A stretch of DNA of 64,000 nucleotides from an uncultured Spirochaetia bacterium (GTDB lineage Bacteria; Spirochaetota; Spirochaetia; CAKZLE01). The stretch is taken from contig CAKZLE010000020.1 in NCBI GenBank assembly GCA_937125225.1, forward strand, positions 434,001 to 498,000, written 5' to 3'. The notes under the pieces were generated by a model that was not told the DNA's origin, ran no database searches, and worked only from the letters and a program-made list of their open reading frames with translations. Positions within the stretch are counted from its first letter, which is position 1. Each line of letters opens with the position of its first letter. Positions 50,883 to 59,344 of this stretch are shown in pieces. The position numbers were made by a program, and so were the translations under genes.

Positions 50883-51229
50883 GGATTTCCTATTGTTGCG
50901 AACCGTGGTTCGAATGCAAAAAGATTAACATATTTTTACTGTTTCATCTAGAGCGACTCTTTACTGATAGGAGGTGAGAAAAGGGGATGAAAGAGGGGTA
51001 TCTGTAGTGGATCGCATCTCTGAATCCAGAGAGAACGGTATTTATCCTCTTTTTACGGTAATCCATGAATATTCAAAAATATACAAATTGAAGCATAAAA
51101 AACGATATAGATTTTATATATGAAAAAATATTATATTTTAAGTCTTTACAAATGTAATGTTATATTCTACAATACTTACACATTGCAAATAAAAAGAAAA
51201 AATTATGTATTATTCCGAAGGAGAATCAA
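50883..51229. promoter_or_regulatory. Divergent regulatory region, kinase and SDR genes
   Basis: The 347-base gap holds the palindrome CGAACC-GT-GGTTCG (50899-50912) just before the kinase start. It also holds the element TCTTTACAAATGTAATGTT (51143-51161), which overlaps the SDR promoter. That promoter is TTTACA (51145-51150) and TACAAT (51168-51173), 17 bases apart. The centre has the small inverted repeat CTCTG-aatc-CAGAG. No gene is seen. Confidence 0.55.
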
Positions 51230-51979
51230 ATGGCCGAATCAATGAAGGGTAAAGTAGCCCTGATCTCAGGAGCAGCGTCAGGTTTCGCTAAAGCTACTGC
51301 AGAAGTCTTCGCTAATGAGGGAGCATGTGATCTACTGCTCATGGACATCAATGCAGACGGACTCGCTGCAACGGTAAAAGAGTGTGAGAAGGGTGGCGTG
51401 AAAGTCATCAGCATGCTCGGAGACGTGACAAAATCATCGACTTTCGAGAAAGCATTGGAGATCATCGAAGCTGAATGGGGAAAACTAGATTTCCTCATCA
51501 ACTATGCCGGTGGAGCAGTTCGACTCGCAGATGTCGAAGAACAGGATGATGCGACTATCGAAAAGACCTTCGCACTCAATACCTACAGTGCTATGTACAG
51601 CTGTAGAACATTCACACCTATGATGAAGAAACAGGGTTATGGAAAGATGATCAATGTCTCAAGTGTATGTGACAGAAGATCATGGCCAGGTTGGAACATC
51701 TACTCTGCAGCAAAAGCTGCCGTGAATGCATTCTCAAAATGTCTCTACACAGAGCTAAGACCTCATGGTGTTGGCGTGACTCTCATCGTTCCTGGTGGAT
51801 CGAACACAGGCTTCCAGTCAGGTGACAATGGTGTAGATAAGTTCGAATGGGATGAAGACTATGCAGTACGTCCAGAGCACTTCGCAGATATGGTATACCA
51901 GATCTGTTCACTGACCAAGGGTGGAGTCGCATCAGAACTCTGTCTGTATGGACTCGCACAGGACATCAGCGGATTCTAG
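51230..51979 (+). CDS. Short-chain dehydrogenase/reductase (SDR)
   Basis: The 249-residue protein has the classical SDR motifs: VALISGAASGFAKATAEVF (NAD(P)-binding loop), DVTK, INYAGG (NNAG site, second Asn replaced by Tyr), MINVSSVCDRRS with the catalytic Ser and YSAAKAAVNAF with the Tyr-xxx-Lys pair. A following VPGGSNTGF is the usual PG motif. It would reduce or oxidise a sugar, polyol or keto acid. Its promoter carries the 19-base element found before the kinase/dehydrogenase operons, so it is probably in the same regulon. A terminator follows. Confidence 0.88.
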   Translation: MAESMKGKVALISGAASGFAKATAEVFANEGACDLLLMDINADGLAATVKECEKGGVKVISMLGDVTKSSTFEKALEIIEAEWGKLDFLINYAGGAVRLADVEEQDDATIEKTFALNTYSAMYSCRTFTPMMKKQGYGKMINVSSVCDRRSWPGWNIYSAAKAAVNAFSKCLYTELRPHGVGVTLIVPGGSNTGFQSGDNGVDKFEWDEDYAVRPEHFADMVYQICSLTKGGVASELCLYGLAQDISGF

Positions 51980-52015
51980 GTCAAACTTGAATAGCAGTTG
52001 TAATTAGCCGATAAG

Positions 52016-52063
52016 TATGGTTTCATGTATCTAGTGATTAGATATATGAGCCATATTTTTTTT
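52016..52063 (+). terminator. Rho-independent terminator after the SDR gene
   Basis: TATGG-ttt-CAT...TATCTA pairs with TAGATA...ATG-ag-CCATA, with the central loop GTGAT, and is followed by eight T (52056-52063). Confidence 0.85.
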
Positions 52064-52083
52064 AGAACTGATAAGGAAAGCGA

Positions 52084-52860
52084 TTGAGCATGGACGACAA
52101 GAAATATATCATACCCAACCTGTACCGAGCTATGAACCTCATAGAGATCCTCTCTGATTATCCTGAAGGCTGGAGTATCTCCCAGCTAGCTGAGGAGATG
52201 GATATACCTACCAATAGTGTGTTCAGGATCCTGAAGACCCTCGTAGACAAGGGGTATGTCGTGCAACGTCAGAAGAGTTATCTTCTCACGAGTAAACTCT
52301 ACCATGTGGGCGCCAAGATCTATGAAGAGAGCTCCCTACTCGAACGGGTACTCCCTCATATGAGGGCACTACGGGATGAGACGAAAGAGACGGTGGTCGT
52401 AGGGGTACTCCATGATGCGATGGGTGTTGTCTTAGAACAGACTCCAGGTTTGTTTCCTGTAAAGGTCGTAGTGGAGATCGGGTATCAGTTCCCTCTCTAT
52501 TGTACCGCCCCGGGAAAATCCTTCTTAGCCCATCTTCCGATCCATGAGCGGAAAGAGCTGCTAGCAGACTGTAGCTATGAGGCAAAGACAAAACATACGA
52601 TCACATCCTATGATGCTATGGCGATCGAACTCTCCGGCATCTCAAGACTTGGTTATTCTATAGACCTCGAAGAGTCGGACTATCATGTGAACTGTGTCAG
52701 CTCTCCTATCCTCAATATGCAAAGACGACCGATCGCTGCCCTGTGGATCACCGCTCCTAAGAATCGGTTGACTAAAAGCAGATGTAAGACTGTCGGTGAA
52801 CTGCTTAAACGACATACTGATGAGATCTCTGCGGAAATGGGGTTCTCACCCCTCTCCTAG
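52084..52860 (+). CDS. IclR-family transcriptional regulator
   Basis: Residues about 8-70 form a winged helix-turn-helix (LYRAMNLIEILSDYPEGWSISQLAEEMDIPTNSVFRILKTL). The effector domain ends the protein (TVVVGVLHDAMGVVLEQTPG, YCTAPGKSFLAHLP, YSIDLEESDYHVNCVSSPIL, RRPIAALWIT). The start is between a TTG at 52084, five bases after AAGGAA, and an ATG at 52090; I used the TTG because of spacing. Likely ligand is a small acid or aromatic. It lies between the SDR gene and the convergent YghZ gene, so it may regulate either. Confidence 0.88.
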   Translation: MSMDDKKYIIPNLYRAMNLIEILSDYPEGWSISQLAEEMDIPTNSVFRILKTLVDKGYVVQRQKSYLLTSKLYHVGAKIYEESSLLERVLPHMRALRDETKETVVVGVLHDAMGVVLEQTPGLFPVKVVVEIGYQFPLYCTAPGKSFLAHLPIHERKELLADCSYEAKTKHTITSYDAMAIELSGISRLGYSIDLEESDYHVNCVSSPILNMQRRPIAALWITAPKNRLTKSRCKTVGELLKRHTDEISAEMGFSPLS

Positions 52861-52872
52861 ACTCCAGAACCC

Positions 52873-53865
52873 CTATGTTACGATCCTTATGATCTCTTCT
52901 AACTCTTCATCAGAGAACTCAAGATTCTTCTGTACCTCAACGCAATCCTCGATCTGACTCACTTTACTCGCACCGATCAACACTGAGGTCGTCTCCTCAT
53001 GTCTGAGATTCCAGGCAAGAGCCATCTGGGCGAGGGACTGATCACGTCTTTGAGCGATCTCGTCGAGAGCTTGCAGCCTATTCACAGTCTTCTCATCGAT
53101 ACTCGAAGAGTTCAGGAATATCGAACCCGATGCAGCTCTAGAATCTTTGGGGATCTCATGAAGATATTTTGAGGTGAGCATACCTTGAGCGAGGGGAGAG
53201 AAGGTGATGCATCCCACCTGTTCTGAACCCTGGACTGTCAACAGTCCATCTTCTATCTGTCTCTGGAACATGTTGTACTTCACCTGATGGATCAGACAAG
53301 GGGTCCCGAGTTCTTTGAGGATGTCGAAGGCCCTCTTTGCATCCTGTGGGTCATAGTAGTTGGAAATACCGACATAGAGAGCCTTTCCCGATCGTACGAT
53401 CTGATCGAGAGCTGACATGGTCTCTTCCAATGGGGTATCGGGATCTCTTCGGTGGTGGTAGAAGATATCAACATAATCGAGACCCATACGTTTGAGACTC
53501 TGATCAAGCGAGGCTATAAGGTATTTTCTTGAACCGAAGTCCCCATAGGGACCCGGCCACATTCCGTAACCTGCCTTTGTAGAGATGATGAGCTCATCTC
53601 TGTAGGGGCGAAGATCCTGATCGAGTATCTTCTTGAAGTTCTCTTCGGCACTTCCTGGAGGAGGCCCATAGTTGTTTGCCAGATCAAAGTGGGTGATCCC
53701 AAGATCGAAGGCTCTTCTAGCCATCTGACGACTCGTATCATAGTTCGTCATATCACCGAAATTATGCCAGAGTCCCAATGAGACCAATGGGAGCTTTATT
53801 CCTGAATTTCCGCATCTTCTATACTGCATGTGATCATATCGCTTCGAATCTGCACAATAGTCCAT
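52873..53865 (-). CDS. yghZ: Aldo/keto reductase, YghZ type (L-glyceraldehyde-3-phosphate reductase-like)
   Basis: The 330-residue protein matches E. coli YghZ over its full length: RYDHMQYRRCGNSGIKLP, SLGLWHNFGD, HFDLANNYGPPPGSAEENF with catalytic Asp/Tyr, STKAGYGMWPGPYG, SLKRMGLDYVDIFYHHR and VLIGASKVSQIEDCV. It would reduce L-glyceraldehyde-3-P or other small aldehydes with NADPH. It begins at the family start and converges with the IclR gene. The PFK gene lies upstream, 120 bases away. Confidence 0.92.
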   Translation of the reverse strand: MDYCADSKRYDHMQYRRCGNSGIKLPLVSLGLWHNFGDMTNYDTSRQMARRAFDLGITHFDLANNYGPPPGSAEENFKKILDQDLRPYRDELIISTKAGYGMWPGPYGDFGSRKYLIASLDQSLKRMGLDYVDIFYHHRRDPDTPLEETMSALDQIVRSGKALYVGISNYYDPQDAKRAFDILKELGTPCLIHQVKYNMFQRQIEDGLLTVQGSEQVGCITFSPLAQGMLTSKYLHEIPKDSRAASGSIFLNSSSIDEKTVNRLQALDEIAQRRDQSLAQMALAWNLRHEETTSVLIGASKVSQIEDCVEVQKNLEFSDEELEEIIRIVT

Positions 53866-53925
53866 AATCCTACCTCTTAGGTAATACGTTAGCAGGTATG
53901 GCTCAATAATGAAAGAAGAAATCGC

Positions 53926-53975
53926 TCACTTCGCCTCACTTCGCCTACCCATCGGAGAAAAAGGAGTGGGCAGGC
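53926..53975. repeat. Tandem 10-base repeat next to a hairpin
   Basis: TCACTTCGCC occurs twice without a gap (53926-53945). Directly beside it GCCT-A-CCCA and TGGG-C-AGGC can form a hairpin (53943-53975) after the phosphofructokinase stop. There is no T-tract close by, so a terminator role is uncertain. Confidence 0.4.
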
Positions 53976-53985
53976 TGAGAGTCCA

Positions 53986-55146
53986 TCAATCAAGAAAGGA
54001 GACATACTCTTCGAGTTCTGGTTCTATCAACGGAGAGAGCCACGTCCTAAAGGCTTCTGAGATATCATATCCTCCATCAGAGAAGTAGATCTCTCTCATC
54101 CTCTTTGCTTCGATCACGGAATCATCTATCTTGACCATCTCTATGTGTGATGCATAGGGACTATCACTGTCACGGACGATAGAGGCCATCATGGCTGTCT
54201 TTCCTTCAGTGACTGCGGTAACCGCTTTTCTTCCACACTGTATGGCCTCATCACGATCGATGGAACTCATCCATCGTGCCGAGGCCCGACCAAGGATCCC
54301 CGGCTTCTCACTACGTGCCTTGATTCCCAGCTTCTTGGTGATCAACTGTGCGAGGTGTGAGGAGACATCACCGAAATAGGTGCTTCTCCCGACCTCGTAG
54401 ATCGGCTCTACGATAGGTGAGCCATCAGCATATCTGAGCCCTTCACTGGCAACGACCACAACACCCTGTTTCTCCTCATAGAGTCTTTTTATCCTTGAGA
54501 GGAACTCCTCTTCATCGAAGGAGTTCTCAGGACAGAGGATCATATGGGGAGCCTCTCCTGAGGACTTTCGTGCAAGGACTGATGAGGCGGTGAGCCATCC
54601 TGAATCACGACCGAAAGATTCGATCACTACCACATGAATAGCAAGACCTTTGACGTCCTGTGCAGCTTCTGCCACAGATCCAGCGAGGTATCTTGCAGCT
54701 GATGCGAATCCAGGACTGTGATCGGTCTTTGAGAGGTCATTATCCATCGTCTTCGGTATCCCGCATACTTTGATACCTGAAGCCTCACAGGCTATAGCCA
54801 GCTTTCTACAGGTATCCATCGTACCGTTTCCACCGGTCATGAGGACATACCCGACATCATGAGTGAGGAGAATATCTTTCATGGTCGCATAATGTTCGGC
54901 TTCTAGGTGATCACGACCGGTCCCAATAGCTGACCCCGGTGTATGGAGCAGTATCTCCAACTGCTGGGATGTGCTGTCAGTCAGATCTATGATCTGATCT
55001 TTAAGAAGTCCCCCCGTCCCGCGTGCTGCTGCGAGGATTCGGTCTACCTCGTTATTATTTCTCGCTTCGATGATCGCTCCATAGAGTGATGCATTGATCA
55101 CTGCAGTGGGAGCCCCACCATGTATGAATAGGATGTTCTTCATCAT
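53986..55146 (-). CDS. Pyrophosphate-type 6-phosphofructokinase family protein
   Basis: The 386-residue protein has the PFK layout: HGGAPTAVINASLYG, GSAIGTGRD, TGGNGTMDTCRKL (105-115) and the catalytic PKTMDNDL (131-138). The latter two carry Lys132 and Asn107 where ATP enzymes have Gly and Asp, which is a mark of pyrophosphate-dependent forms. Later sites are ESFGRDSGWLTA and SSEGLRYADG-like ASEGLRYADG. It starts with ATG 55146 after AGGAA, and has a promoter at 55229-55258. It would make fructose-1,6-bisphosphate; PPi use is inferred. It may be in an operon with the YghZ-type gene. Confidence 0.88.
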   Translation of the reverse strand: MMKNILFIHGGAPTAVINASLYGAIIEARNNNEVDRILAAARGTGGLLKDQIIDLTDSTSQQLEILLHTPGSAIGTGRDHLEAEHYATMKDILLTHDVGYVLMTGGNGTMDTCRKLAIACEASGIKVCGIPKTMDNDLSKTDHSPGFASAARYLAGSVAEAAQDVKGLAIHVVVIESFGRDSGWLTASSVLARKSSGEAPHMILCPENSFDEEEFLSRIKRLYEEKQGVVVVASEGLRYADGSPIVEPIYEVGRSTYFGDVSSHLAQLITKKLGIKARSEKPGILGRASARWMSSIDRDEAIQCGRKAVTAVTEGKTAMMASIVRDSDSPYASHIEMVKIDDSVIEAKRMREIYFSDGGYDISEAFRTWLSPLIEPELEEYVSFLD

Positions 55147-55573
55147 TCTGTATTCCTCATCTGATCATTAGCCTGTTTTAGTCAGTACCGTATCTATAAC
55201 ACCACACCAGGTGGAAGTGAATAGAGTAATCATATGTTATTCTTAACGGTTCAATCAACAGTCCTGTTATCCCAGTAGACGGGAGTCATCGGGATGAGGA
55301 TGATATATTACTGAGAGTGGTGCTGAGAACCTGACTTTAAAGGGGATGATATCGATGGTTTATAAAAAGCTCCTTAATCAATACCCACTCAAAAATTATT
55401 AAAGGTGGAACTTCGTGATAGAGAAGATTTACATTTCTATAGAATAATATCGGTGAAGAATCGTGAAAAGGCTTTCAAGTTATTTGATACTGTTTCAAAA
55501 AAGTAACCCTCTGTGATATAGTTTGATTAGCATATAACGTACTTATAAAAGATATCAGTATCAGGAGTGTCTC
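55147..55573. promoter_or_regulatory. Divergent gap, phosphofructokinase and AsmA-like genes
   Basis: The 427-base gap holds the minus-strand promoter TTGATT (55253-55258), 18 bases, TATGAT (55229-55234) for the phosphofructokinase gene. On the plus strand an extended -10-like TGATATAGT lies near 55518, before the gene at 55574. The remainder is AT-rich with no gene. I see no known RNA motif. Confidence 0.4.
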
Positions 55574-56740
55574 ATGGCAAGAGGAAGAGTCCCATTCATC
55601 ATAAATCTATTCACCATAATCATCATATTAGCTGTTATAGTCCTCATTGGTATCAGTGTATTGAATAATACGGTAGAGGATCAGTTAGCGAAGCAGTTCG
55701 ATTCTTTTCTCTCATCAGCCGGGATCACCGATTCTCAAGGATATGATGAGATAGAATCAGATGCAGTGAATGGTACCATAGCTCTGAAAGGTGTGAGCTT
55801 TGATCTTGAAGAGCAGAATCTTACGCTCAAGGCTGATACGATACAGATCAGAGTCATTCCCTCAGAAGTCGTCGGTATGGCCGTCAATAAGAAATCTGGG
55901 GCTATCAGCCAAGCCCGGGTCCTTGGTGATATGATAGAACTCTCAGTACCTGATTCTGATGTATCCACCAAGATGTCCAGTATGGATCTCACCGTCTTTG
56001 GAGATGTAGGACAGTCCCAGATTAGTAGAGGTGATGTGACTATCACCGGTGCTGATGGGATCGTGAACGATCTTGCTATCAAGAGTGTAGAACAGGGGAT
56101 CGATGCAACCTTCGAGACTATAGATTTCAATGCTACAGGTGACTTTTCTATGGATGCCCTCTCTAATAATAGTGCAAGTATCTCAGAGGCACAGGTATCT
56201 ATCGAGAACCTTACCTCTAGATCGGAGACGGGAGTGATCACAAAGATAGGGACTTTGGATGCGACCGTATCTGGTGATGTGAGTCAGGAACTCACAGAGG
56301 GGGATCTGACGGTACTCTTCAAGAAGCCGAACTCTGTCCAGCTGACTATGAAAGATTCAGTGATCTCAGTAGATCCTGCCTCATTAGCAGATGTCGAGAT
56401 GATGGGCTTCGAGTCCATGCTCGGAGGCTTTCTACAGGATATCACCATCGAAGAACTTACCCTTGATATGGAGACCACCCCGGAAACTGTGAATATAAAG
56501 AGTCTTGATGTTATCTCTGATATCCTGACAGGTTCAGGGAACTTTCAGGCTAACCTGGATGAGGCCTTCCTGATGGAGGAGGTCAATCTTACCCTTGATG
56601 TGGAGACCCTCAATCCTGAGATCAGCATGATGATCTCTCCGATATTCGCATTCATGGGTAATCCCATCCCTCAAGATGAACCCTTCACCTTCAACTATTC
56701 AATCGATGCAGAGGGTGTGATGCAGATGCTCATCGAGTAG
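55574..56740 (+). CDS. Membrane-anchored AsmA-like beta-repeat protein
   Basis: A single membrane helix at about 9-29 (FIINLFTIIIILAVIVLIGI) leads into 355 residues of repeated beta-strand pattern of alternating polar and hydrophobic residues. Examples are NGTIALKGVSFDLEEQNLTL, VTITGADGIVNDLAIKSV, VSIENLTSRSETGVIT and EELTLDMETTPETVNIKSLD. The pattern resembles AsmA/TamB-type lipid-transfer proteins and their C-terminal repeat. There are no Cys and no catalytic motif. It is alone between the phosphofructokinase and the sulfatase operon and may act in the periplasm in envelope lipid movement. I did not recognise a named family. Confidence 0.6.
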   Translation: MARGRVPFIINLFTIIIILAVIVLIGISVLNNTVEDQLAKQFDSFLSSAGITDSQGYDEIESDAVNGTIALKGVSFDLEEQNLTLKADTIQIRVIPSEVVGMAVNKKSGAISQARVLGDMIELSVPDSDVSTKMSSMDLTVFGDVGQSQISRGDVTITGADGIVNDLAIKSVEQGIDATFETIDFNATGDFSMDALSNNSASISEAQVSIENLTSRSETGVITKIGTLDATVSGDVSQELTEGDLTVLFKKPNSVQLTMKDSVISVDPASLADVEMMGFESMLGGFLQDITIEELTLDMETTPETVNIKSLDVISDILTGSGNFQANLDEAFLMEEVNLTLDVETLNPEISMMISPIFAFMGNPIPQDEPFTFNYSIDAEGVMQMLIE

Positions 56741-57103
56741 ACTGAGAGACTCTTTATACTAAGGTAAATCCTCTTTAAATATCGTGAGATTTTAAAACTC
56801 TCTACATAGATGCTCAATATTCTTCCTACCTTTTCCAAAGAAGGATGAAAGTGTGAGAGAATGCAATAATAATACGATAAAAATATATCAAAACTATAAA
56901 AATCACGTATAATTAACTCTTAAAGAGGTGAATAATGGAAATAATTATAGTTTAATCGGTTTTTTTTGTAGTGGCTTGCTCAAATATCCCATCCTATAAT
57001 TCTATTATCGTAACTGATCAATACGAAAAAGTGCCTATTTTCAAAGATAGGGGAGTTAGAAAGGCTCAAAAACTGAGTCAAAAGGTAAAAAAGAGGTAAT
57101 TAT
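56741..57103 (+). promoter_or_regulatory. Leader of the sulfated-sugar importer operon, with a mini-ORF
   Basis: The 363-base region has TATAAT at 56908-56913 and again at 56995-57000. A six-codon reading frame MEIIIV (56935-56955) has its own GAGGTG ribosome site and is followed by eight T (56960-56967). Arms ATTAACT (56912-56918) and AGTTTAAT (56949-56956) could pair around the mini-ORF. Downstream are two small hairpins (CCTAT/ATAGG and GGCTC/GAGTC). It may work as an attenuator; no known riboswitch was recognised. Confidence 0.4.
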
Positions 57104-58381
57104 ATGAAACGTAAATGGATGATGGTTCTATTTTTGTTAGTCTGTGTCTCAATGGCGTTATTCGCTGGTGGAGATCAGGAGAAAGATGGACAGGATGAGA
57201 AGGTGACTTTGAAGTTGTGGAGAATGGGAACTCAAGAGAACTGGGTAACTTATACAAAATCCTTTATTGCAGATTTTGAAGCGACTCATCCCAATATAGA
57301 GGTGGAATATGAGTATATGCCACCAGTGGATCTTCCCCAGAAGCTCAATACTGCATTTGTCGCTGGAATCGGACCTGACATCATAGGATGTAGTATTCAA
57401 CATACTTCAGAATATGCTGCAAAGGGAAAATTTTTGGAACTCGATGATTATGTGGATAACTGGGCTGCTAAAGATGACGTAATGGAATCTATGCTCAATA
57501 CAGCATATTTCAATGACAACTACTATGCACTAGCTTATCATCCAGACCCCTATGTGTTCGTATATAGAAAAGACCTGTTCAGAAAAGCTGGTCTAGACCC
57601 CGAAGACCCACCAGAGAGTTGGGAAGAACTTCTTGAAGTAGCTCCACAACTCACAGAACGTGATGGTGAGATCGTTACTCGAGCAGGATTCCTCATGCCG
57701 ATCGATGACTTCCTGACCTTCGTACCATTCGCAGTGATGAACGGCGCCTCATATATCAGTGATGACAATATGCCAACCTTCAATCAGCCAGAATGGGTTG
57801 AGGCTTTAGAAGTACTCACCAAATTGGTAAAAGATGAGAGAGTGACTATCGAGACTACCAATAACATGGAATGGACTACCTCCTCCTTCGCAAAGGGTAA
57901 TGCTGCGATCGCTCAGGTCAATTCTACGATGGTCGATACTTTTAAGAAGAGTTATCCAGAACTGAAAGACGATGTTGGCTTCTTCGCGATCGAAAGAGAA
58001 CGAAAAAGTAACTGGAATGGTGCATGGTTATTTGCGATCAGTGCAGATTCAAAACACCCAGATGAGGCCTTTGAGTTCATCAGTGAATGGTTCTCACCTG
58101 AAGCTATGTGGAACATGTATGAAGCTACCGGTAACCTACCAGTTTTGAAGAGTCTTGAAGAGAGATTCTCAGCTGTAGACCCTGAGCTCAACAGTGCTCT
58201 GTTCTCAGGTGTCGAACATGGACTTGGTAACCCCCTCGTTCCTTGGGCTACCTTGCAGATCGCTGCTATAAGAAAAGCGATGGGAGAGGCCTTCTATGGT
58301 GAGAAAACACCAAAACAGGCTCTTGAAGATAACTATGAACTGCTTCTAAATGAGATGAAAGAAGCAGGATACCTAGATTAA
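57104..58381 (+). CDS. Extracellular sugar-binding protein, family 1
   Basis: The signal peptide (MKRKWMMVLFLLVCVSMALFA) ends before GGDQEKDGQ, the spirochaete-type junction. The mature domain has VTLKLWRMGTQENWVTY, GPDIIGCSIQHTSEYA, YALAYHPDPYVFVYRKDLFRKAG, WEELLEVAPQL, NAAIAQVNSTMV and FAISADSKHPDEAFEFISEW. It starts an operon of binding protein, two permeases, sulfatase and regulator. The ligand is inferred to be a sulfated saccharide or similar because of the cytoplasmic sulfatase. Confidence 0.9.
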   Translation: MKRKWMMVLFLLVCVSMALFAGGDQEKDGQDEKVTLKLWRMGTQENWVTYTKSFIADFEATHPNIEVEYEYMPPVDLPQKLNTAFVAGIGPDIIGCSIQHTSEYAAKGKFLELDDYVDNWAAKDDVMESMLNTAYFNDNYYALAYHPDPYVFVYRKDLFRKAGLDPEDPPESWEELLEVAPQLTERDGEIVTRAGFLMPIDDFLTFVPFAVMNGASYISDDNMPTFNQPEWVEALEVLTKLVKDERVTIETTNNMEWTTSSFAKGNAAIAQVNSTMVDTFKKSYPELKDDVGFFAIERERKSNWNGAWLFAISADSKHPDEAFEFISEWFSPEAMWNMYEATGNLPVLKSLEERFSAVDPELNSALFSGVEHGLGNPLVPWATLQIAAIRKAMGEAFYGEKTPKQALEDNYELLLNEMKEAGYLD

Positions 58382-58389
58382 TCCTTAAA

Positions 58390-58414
58390 GACCGGCAGGG
58401 TTCTCCTGCCGGTC
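58390..58414 (+). promoter_or_regulatory. Intercistronic hairpin between binding protein and permease genes
   Basis: GACCGGCAGG and CCTGCCGGTC form a perfect 10-bp stem with a five-base loop, nine bases after the binding-protein stop. The tail ATCGATTTTC is a weak T-tract. Probably limits permease expression relative to the binding protein. Confidence 0.7.
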
Positions 58415-58436
58415 ATCGATTTTCACTGGAGAGATT

Positions 58437-59333
58437 ATGCCGAAACATCGATTACTGAAGAGACATCAATATGCTGATAATGGGGCAGGACATCTTATGA
58501 TCCTTCCTTGTTATATTATCTATCTACTATTCGTACTGCTACCGGTACTGATGTCTGTATGGTACAGCTTCAGAAGCTATGACCTGTTCACAAAGAATGA
58601 CTTTGTTGGACTGAAGAACTATATACGTCTCGTTACTGATCCGCTATTCATCAGATCAGTGAAGAATACGCTCTACTATGCTGTAGGAACTATAATCCCT
58701 CAGCTGGGTATTGGACTGCTCTTAGCTGCTGGACTCAATCGAAGGATCAGAGGGAAAGAGGTCTTGAGACTTGCTTTCTATCTTCCTTATCTTGTTTCGA
58801 TGGTCTCTGTATCCATGTTATGGCTCTGGATCTACGATCCTGCAACAGGTGTCCTCAACTCGTTACTCAAGAGTATCGGGATGTCTCCGAGAAGATGGTT
58901 ATTCGATCAGCAGTTAGCTCTCAAGTCTTTAATGGCTATGGGGATCTGGAAGATGGTCGGATACAATATGGTGCTGTTCCTCGCTGGTCTACAGCAGATT
59001 CCTCAGCATCTGTATGAAGCTGCTGAGATCGATGGGATATCACCCTACAGACAGTTCCTTCATATCACCTTCCCATTATTACAGCCGACGACGTTCTTCT
59101 TATTCATCATCAATTCGATCCAATCGTTCGCAGTCTTTGAACAGGTGAATATCATGACCTCCGGTGGGCCGAACAATGCTACTACTACCATAGTTCATCA
59201 GTTGTATACCCGAGGTTTTGTCAACTACCAGATGGGGTACGCCAGCAGTATGGGAGTCGTACTGTTGATCTTTACCATGATACTGACTTTGCTGAATTTC
59301 CGATACGGCAAAGAAGGTAATGATCTACTATAG
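58437..59333 (+). CDS. ABC sugar importer permease, MalF/UgpA type
   Basis: The 298-residue protein has six membrane segments, the first at about 22-45 (ILPCYIIYLLFVLLPVLMSVWY). The EAA loop is YEAAEIDGISPYRQFLHITFP, and the family words IRSVKNTLYYAVGT and LNSIQSF-like INSIQSFAVFEQVNIMTSGG are present. It pairs with the MalG-type gene that starts 11 bases after its stop. No ATPase is in the cluster. Confidence 0.9.
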   Translation: MPKHRLLKRHQYADNGAGHLMILPCYIIYLLFVLLPVLMSVWYSFRSYDLFTKNDFVGLKNYIRLVTDPLFIRSVKNTLYYAVGTIIPQLGIGLLLAAGLNRRIRGKEVLRLAFYLPYLVSMVSVSMLWLWIYDPATGVLNSLLKSIGMSPRRWLFDQQLALKSLMAMGIWKMVGYNMVLFLAGLQQIPQHLYEAAEIDGISPYRQFLHITFPLLQPTTFFLFIINSIQSFAVFEQVNIMTSGGPNNATTTIVHQLYTRGFVNYQMGYASSMGVVLLIFTMILTLLNFRYGKEGNDLL

Positions 59334-59344
59334 GAGTACAGGAC

